From assembly GCA_040507985.1 (NCBI GenBank), contig JBEVNR010000016.1:37113-101112 (forward strand): a stretch of 64,000 bases of DNA, given 5' to 3'. Positions 61,601 to 64,000 of the stretch are shown here, one piece after another (within the stretch, counting starts at the first letter, position 1; the number at the start of each line of letters is the position of its first letter). This DNA comes from JBEVNR01 sp040507985 (GTDB lineage Bacteria > Pseudomonadota > Alphaproteobacteria > Rickettsiales > UBA6187). Made by a program: the position numbers and the translations under genes. The notes beneath the pieces are model-generated. The model saw only the letters and a list, made by a program, of their open reading frames with translations, was not told the origin of the DNA and made no database searches.

Positions 61601-62108
61601 GCAAGCTCCGCAAGCGGCGGCTCCGTCTCAAGAGGAAAAGCGGCCGGATTCTCCGGAGGTAAAAAACAATCCCCAAGAAACATTATCCAACGAAAGTAAT
61701 TCTCCGCTGTCGCAATCATCCACATCCCAACCGGAGCGGCCTATTTCTCCGTTGCCGAGGGTGGAAACGACGCAAGTGCCTACGCCTACGCCCCGAGCGG
61801 AAAGGCCCGTTCCTTCGTTGCCGAAGACGGATATACAAGAAAGAATACAGAACGCTCGTCAGAATACTGAGAATTTCTTGAATACAATCCCCAGGAAACC
61901 CGTTCCTTCGTTATCTCAGGCGGAAACGGAAAGAAATCCACGGGCGGTGCTTGACGCCGGAAGGACATTAGCGAAAACAATTTCGCCACGTATAAGCGTT
62001 GAAAGCTTGCGCAGCGGAGCAAGAACGCCTTCAAGTGAACGGAGATTGAGCTTTTCTGAGAAAGCGAGTCAACAAAGTAAGGGCCAAGAAAGCGGAATAT
62101 GCGGTTAA
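58698..62108 (+). CDS. Large Q/P-rich repeat protein
   Basis: An 1136-residue protein, unrecognised as a whole. No signal peptide or membrane span is visible. The first ~110 residues are Gly/Tyr/Gln-rich; 110-470 is charged and helical (SLSQAKEAIDKAG region, ERARDSVF); 475-620 holds imperfect repeats of about 30 residues built on YYAP, Q-H-V-T-V and PVQPQQ; a poly-Gln run of about eight residues is near 630; the C-terminal half contains repeats of RPISPL followed by ETTQVP and PKTDI. Low-complexity, intrinsically disordered and eukaryote-like in look. It may be a secreted effector or a structural protein; the sequence does not decide. It is transcribed divergently from flgA. Confidence 0.75.
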   Translation: MAGPQSYAPQELHAAIQEAVSVVMAQYGAQQGGYGYVSQQSQRAAQGYGYAAFNVSPGWMQAPASHGFPPMQYGYSQQYSATSTSVNGHVQHQPFGSSYYDAGRQQPQTPTQLTPPQSNELSKNEREMHYADAKVSQFGVAKRSKARNAEGNRVDYRELESYKHSKEYRLSQAKEAIDKAGTKEEAQEAYAHYVERARDSVFNAHNRAKGQKKIGMLRKLRGEDANKQQDDLEKSRLNVAKELNDKHPDLSAEQKFDNLNKAYDSIVASPEHTERYVKALKNLAQPTAESVRAVADHTKTLAHDLDAKSGGERLISGERSGARKYLENVVKNEKLGYGVKKMALDQLSQMHDGTTLSKAAARRATERGYKALLNSPNTSLYHKGHLAGNAPHLDQKEKDKQIRKLSENIRDDHTLSNDKKYSQLSELRQGVVDSQGISSGIETGLYKILERIGKIIGKTSDRHLPHSMAGYYQPQPSITSQQFQSYAPPPQGYYAPTQHVTVAPQPVQPQQPIISQHFASPPQERYYAPPQHVTVAQPIQPQQLTYQQPQGYSPSTQQVAVAQPVQSQQSIMPQRLQSYAPASTPVTVVTLTQPQEPTYQESQSYSPPPVGENQSSPYTRDSRNAVQQQQQQQQFSDANRLDGKNVRFQLLPPPQSPTTSDSSRDDASSLFSGNESSHSSATSVQEANTPHVRPPSPLSAHPYRDSLSATAPRHDSAVTLPQSESSDVAQHRHGELKPLPPKANMFTRGVLAFKNIFSSGRRPEEKSNPQGILSNASNSSLSSFSEASVDSQEISRKEPLDISKKSEPSPYEFEVAQKNTQPELVPPDTQEQGEGRGDSARTAAPEDVYYAASQLERPISPLSEAETTQVPAPTSGAGRSVPPVPKTDIADIRERMQSTDNRVWDLLNKPSVPPVHEAEMESAAPASQPKRPISPFSVAGTEAAEAQNADAFHETLYANEYHRLENNQQAPQAAAPSQEEKRPDSPEVKNNPQETLSNESNSPLSQSSTSQPERPISPLPRVETTQVPTPTPRAERPVPSLPKTDIQERIQNARQNTENFLNTIPRKPVPSLSQAETERNPRAVLDAGRTLAKTISPRISVESLRSGARTPSSERRLSFSEKASQQSKGQESGICG

Positions 62109-63286
62109 CTTTTAAGCGCGGCGTCCATATCGGCGATCATGTCGTCAATGTGCTCCAGTCCGGCGGAGAATCTGCATAGTCCGTCGCTAATACCCACGGC
62201 ACGTTGCTCTGCCTTGGGGATGCTGGCGTGGGTAGTGGAGGCCGGATGGTTGGCGATGCTGCGCGAGTCGCCGAAATTATTGGCGATGCTGATAAGCTTG
62301 AGTCGGTTGAGGAAGGCGAACGCTTTTTCCTTTCCGCCTTTTACCTCAAAGGAGAGGACGGAACCGCCGTTCAGCATTTGTTTTTTGGCTAAGGCGCGTT
62401 GCGGATGGCTGTCATGGCCCGGATAATGGAGTCTTTCGACGGCGGGATGGTTCGATAAAAATTCCGCAACGGCGGCGGCGTTCGCAACGTGGCGCTCGTA
62501 CCTTACCGACAACGTCTCAAGTGACTTAAAGGCGAGCCAAGCGTTAAAAGGACTAATTCCCGGGCCTGTGTGGCGCACGAAGGGTTGCAGCGCGTTCATA
62601 ATGAAGTCGCGTCCGCCAAGTACCGCTCCGCCGAGACACCTGCCTTGTCCGTCGATATGTTTGGTGGTGGAATACACGACGGCGTCGGCGCCGAGGGAAA
62701 GCGGTTGTTGCGAAAGCGGACCGGCAAAGATATTGTCGACGATTAATTTCGCTCCGACCGAACGGCAGTGTTCGGACAGCGCCGTCACGTCGGTTAATCC
62801 CAAATTCGGGTTGGAGGGCGTTTCGATGAAGGCCGCCGCGATTTTTTTGTCGCTAAAGGCGCGATCCCATGCGTTTTCGTTACCTCCGTCCACCAAAGCG
62901 ACGCCTATGCCGTAGCGCGGCAGAATCTGCGTGACGATGTAATAGCACGACCCGAACAACACTTTATTGGCGACGATATTGTCGCCGGGGCGCAGGAAAC
63001 ACATAAGCGTCGAAAATATTCCGGCCATGCCGCTGCCGACCGCGACGCACGACTCGGCGCCTTCCAGCGCGCATAAGCGCCTCTCCAGCATGTCGATGTT
63101 CGGGTTGCTGTAGCGCGAATAAGTGTAGCCCGGGTCGGTGCGGTTAAAACGTGCCTCCGCCGCTTCGGCGGTGGGAAAGCGGTAGGCGGAGTTAAGGTAC
63201 AGCGCTTCGCTCATTTCTCCGAATTCGGAGCGTATCGTACCCTCGTGGGTAAGTAAGGTGCCGATATGGCTAAAATTGTGCGTCAT
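62105..63286 (-). CDS. metZ: O-succinylhomoserine sulfhydrylase
   Basis: A 393-residue PLP enzyme of the Cys/Met-metabolism family. The PLP lysine is K209 in VVYSTTKHIDGQGR; GSGMAGIFSTLM and YSRYSNPNIDMLERR are also present. MetZ makes homocysteine from O-succinylhomoserine and sulfide, the alphaproteobacterial methionine route. It ends against the 3' end of the repeat protein with a four-base overlap of stop codons. Confidence 0.9.
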   Translation of the reverse strand: MTHNFSHIGTLLTHEGTIRSEFGEMSEALYLNSAYRFPTAEAAEARFNRTDPGYTYSRYSNPNIDMLERRLCALEGAESCVAVGSGMAGIFSTLMCFLRPGDNIVANKVLFGSCYYIVTQILPRYGIGVALVDGGNENAWDRAFSDKKIAAAFIETPSNPNLGLTDVTALSEHCRSVGAKLIVDNIFAGPLSQQPLSLGADAVVYSTTKHIDGQGRCLGGAVLGGRDFIMNALQPFVRHTGPGISPFNAWLAFKSLETLSVRYERHVANAAAVAEFLSNHPAVERLHYPGHDSHPQRALAKKQMLNGGSVLSFEVKGGKEKAFAFLNRLKLISIANNFGDSRSIANHPASTTHASIPKAEQRAVGISDGLCRFSAGLEHIDDMIADMDAALKS

Positions 63287-63295
63287 ACGTAAACG

Positions 63296-63895
63296 TTACC
63301 GCGCCGCCGCCGGTTCCGCCGATTTGATGCGCACGAAACTCGTCACTTTCTTGACGTTTTTGGCCTTGCGACAAATTTCTATCACGCGGCTTAATTCGTC
63401 TTGATTTTGGGCGATGCCCATGACGTATACGACGCCGTCCACCACTTCGATGGAATAATTGACGGAACGCACGCCTTTTTCCAGCAGCAAGCGCGACCGC
63501 ACGTTGGCGAAAATCACCTTGTCGGCGGCGTAGCTGCGCCCGTCTATCGTGTCGCTTATCTTAAGTTCGTTGGCCACGTCGACGACGCCGTGAGGCTCCC
63601 ACGCCAATTTTACCGCCTCTACCCGCACCTCGGGAGAAATGACGTTGCCGGTCAGCAAGACGTGTCCTTGCGACACTTCGACGTTGACGTCGTTAAGCAA
63701 GCCTTTTTTAGACGATTGTAAATACAGGCTTTTGATTTTCGTCCAAATTGCGTAATCGTCCACCGTGCCGCCGGCGGTTCTCTCTTGCGCCAGCACGACG
63801 CCGGTGGCGGCCGCCGCGCCGCCGACCGCCGCAATGCATGACGAGGTCAACGGTAAGGCGGTTAAGCAAAATAATATGGGCAAGGCTTTTTTCAT
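63296..63895 (-). CDS. BON-domain lipoprotein (DolP/OsmY-like)
   Basis: A 199-residue lipoprotein, starting at the ATG at 63895 with MKKALPILFCLTALPLTSSC as signal and lipobox. Two BON domains follow (about 55-120 and 125-190), with VEVSQGHVLLTGNV and VEVVDGVVYVMGIA as their glycine-containing strands. Family members such as DolP maintain the outer membrane. It lies 9 bp upstream of metZ on the same strand, so they may be co-transcribed. The last 105 bp of the window show no further gene. Confidence 0.9.
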   Translation of the reverse strand: MKKALPILFCLTALPLTSSCIAAVGGAAAATGVVLAQERTAGGTVDDYAIWTKIKSLYLQSSKKGLLNDVNVEVSQGHVLLTGNVISPEVRVEAVKLAWEPHGVVDVANELKISDTIDGRSYAADKVIFANVRSRLLLEKGVRSVNYSIEVVDGVVYVMGIAQNQDELSRVIEICRKAKNVKKVTSFVRIKSAEPAAAR

Positions 63896-64000
63896 GAACG
63901 TCCCGCTGCTTTTGGTTGCGGGAACTATATCGCCGGCGCGGCGCTTCGTCAAGGCTTACGCTTTATTCGCTTGCCCTGCCGGTAACGAGCGTCCTTATAT

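Noticed and set aside
1..64000. CRISPR arrays, insertion sequences, prophage or rRNA genes
   Set aside because: No regularly spaced repeats, transposase or integrase motifs, phage structural genes or rRNA segments were seen on either strand.

Overview
The window reads as a chromosomal segment of an alphaproteobacterium with moderate GC (mid-50s per cent by eye, not computed). Support comes from the acpP-fabF-mltG order, the rimP-nusA-YlxR/L7Ae-infB cluster, MetZ-type O-succinylhomoserine sulfhydrylase, an ExoD protein, a MidA/NDUFAF7-type methyltransferase, FlgA/FlgH, and a kinase/pyrophosphorylase of the DUF299 family. No rRNA, CRISPR, transposase or prophage is visible. One tRNA (Gln, anticodon TTG) is present. 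Several normally contiguous operons are represented only by fragments: pheS without pheT, sufB without sufC/D/S, trmD-rplS without rpsP/rimM, flgA-flgH without other flagellar genes, infB without rbfA/truB. This suggests an extensively rearranged genome.

Layout. 1-6.2 kb is accessory: a truncated unknown gene, five tandem paralogous small lipoproteins followed by a four-cysteine Rrf2 regulator, a GAF histidine kinase, and a DUF1778/GNAT toxin-antitoxin pair with a palindromic operator. 6.4-15.1 kb holds guaB, an ABC-2-like permease, a GT61 glycosyltransferase, an outer-membrane barrel, gpmI, tRNA-Gln, a CinA-like protein and metG. 15.2-23.8 kb holds the rimP-nusA-ylxR-infB operon behind a leader terminator, an L,D-transpeptidase, a DUF299 regulator and trmB. 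24-38.5 kb alternates unknown genes with ftsK, a thiolase, queH-purU and mfd. 38.6-47 kb contains mltG/fabF/acpP, an unusual TatB-like/HTH protein, trmD-rplS-midA, exoD, a cysteine-rich secreted protein, a PQ-loop protein and an unknown membrane protein. 47-56.6 kb has a 164-bp palindromic element, a PhoR-like kinase, sufB behind a palindrome, rpmI-rplT-pheS, zntB, a solitary C5 cytosine methyltransferase and rpmA/rplU. 56.8-64 kb has flgH/flgA, a 1136-residue Q/P-rich repeat protein, metZ and a BON-domain lipoprotein.

The housekeeping genes cover purine, glycolytic and methionine metabolism, fatty-acid synthesis, translation, tRNA modification, cell-wall remodelling, DNA repair and Fe-S assembly. 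The accessory genes are mostly lone, visibly more AT-rich, and lack recognisable families; several sit behind promoters with AT-rich palindromes over the -10 box. The strongest candidate for an undescribed system is the lipoprotein array at 1.6-3.4 kb, in which each protein carries two conserved cysteines exactly 40 residues apart (43 in one copy), with the Rrf2 regulator directly downstream. All family assignments are by reading motifs; no search was run.
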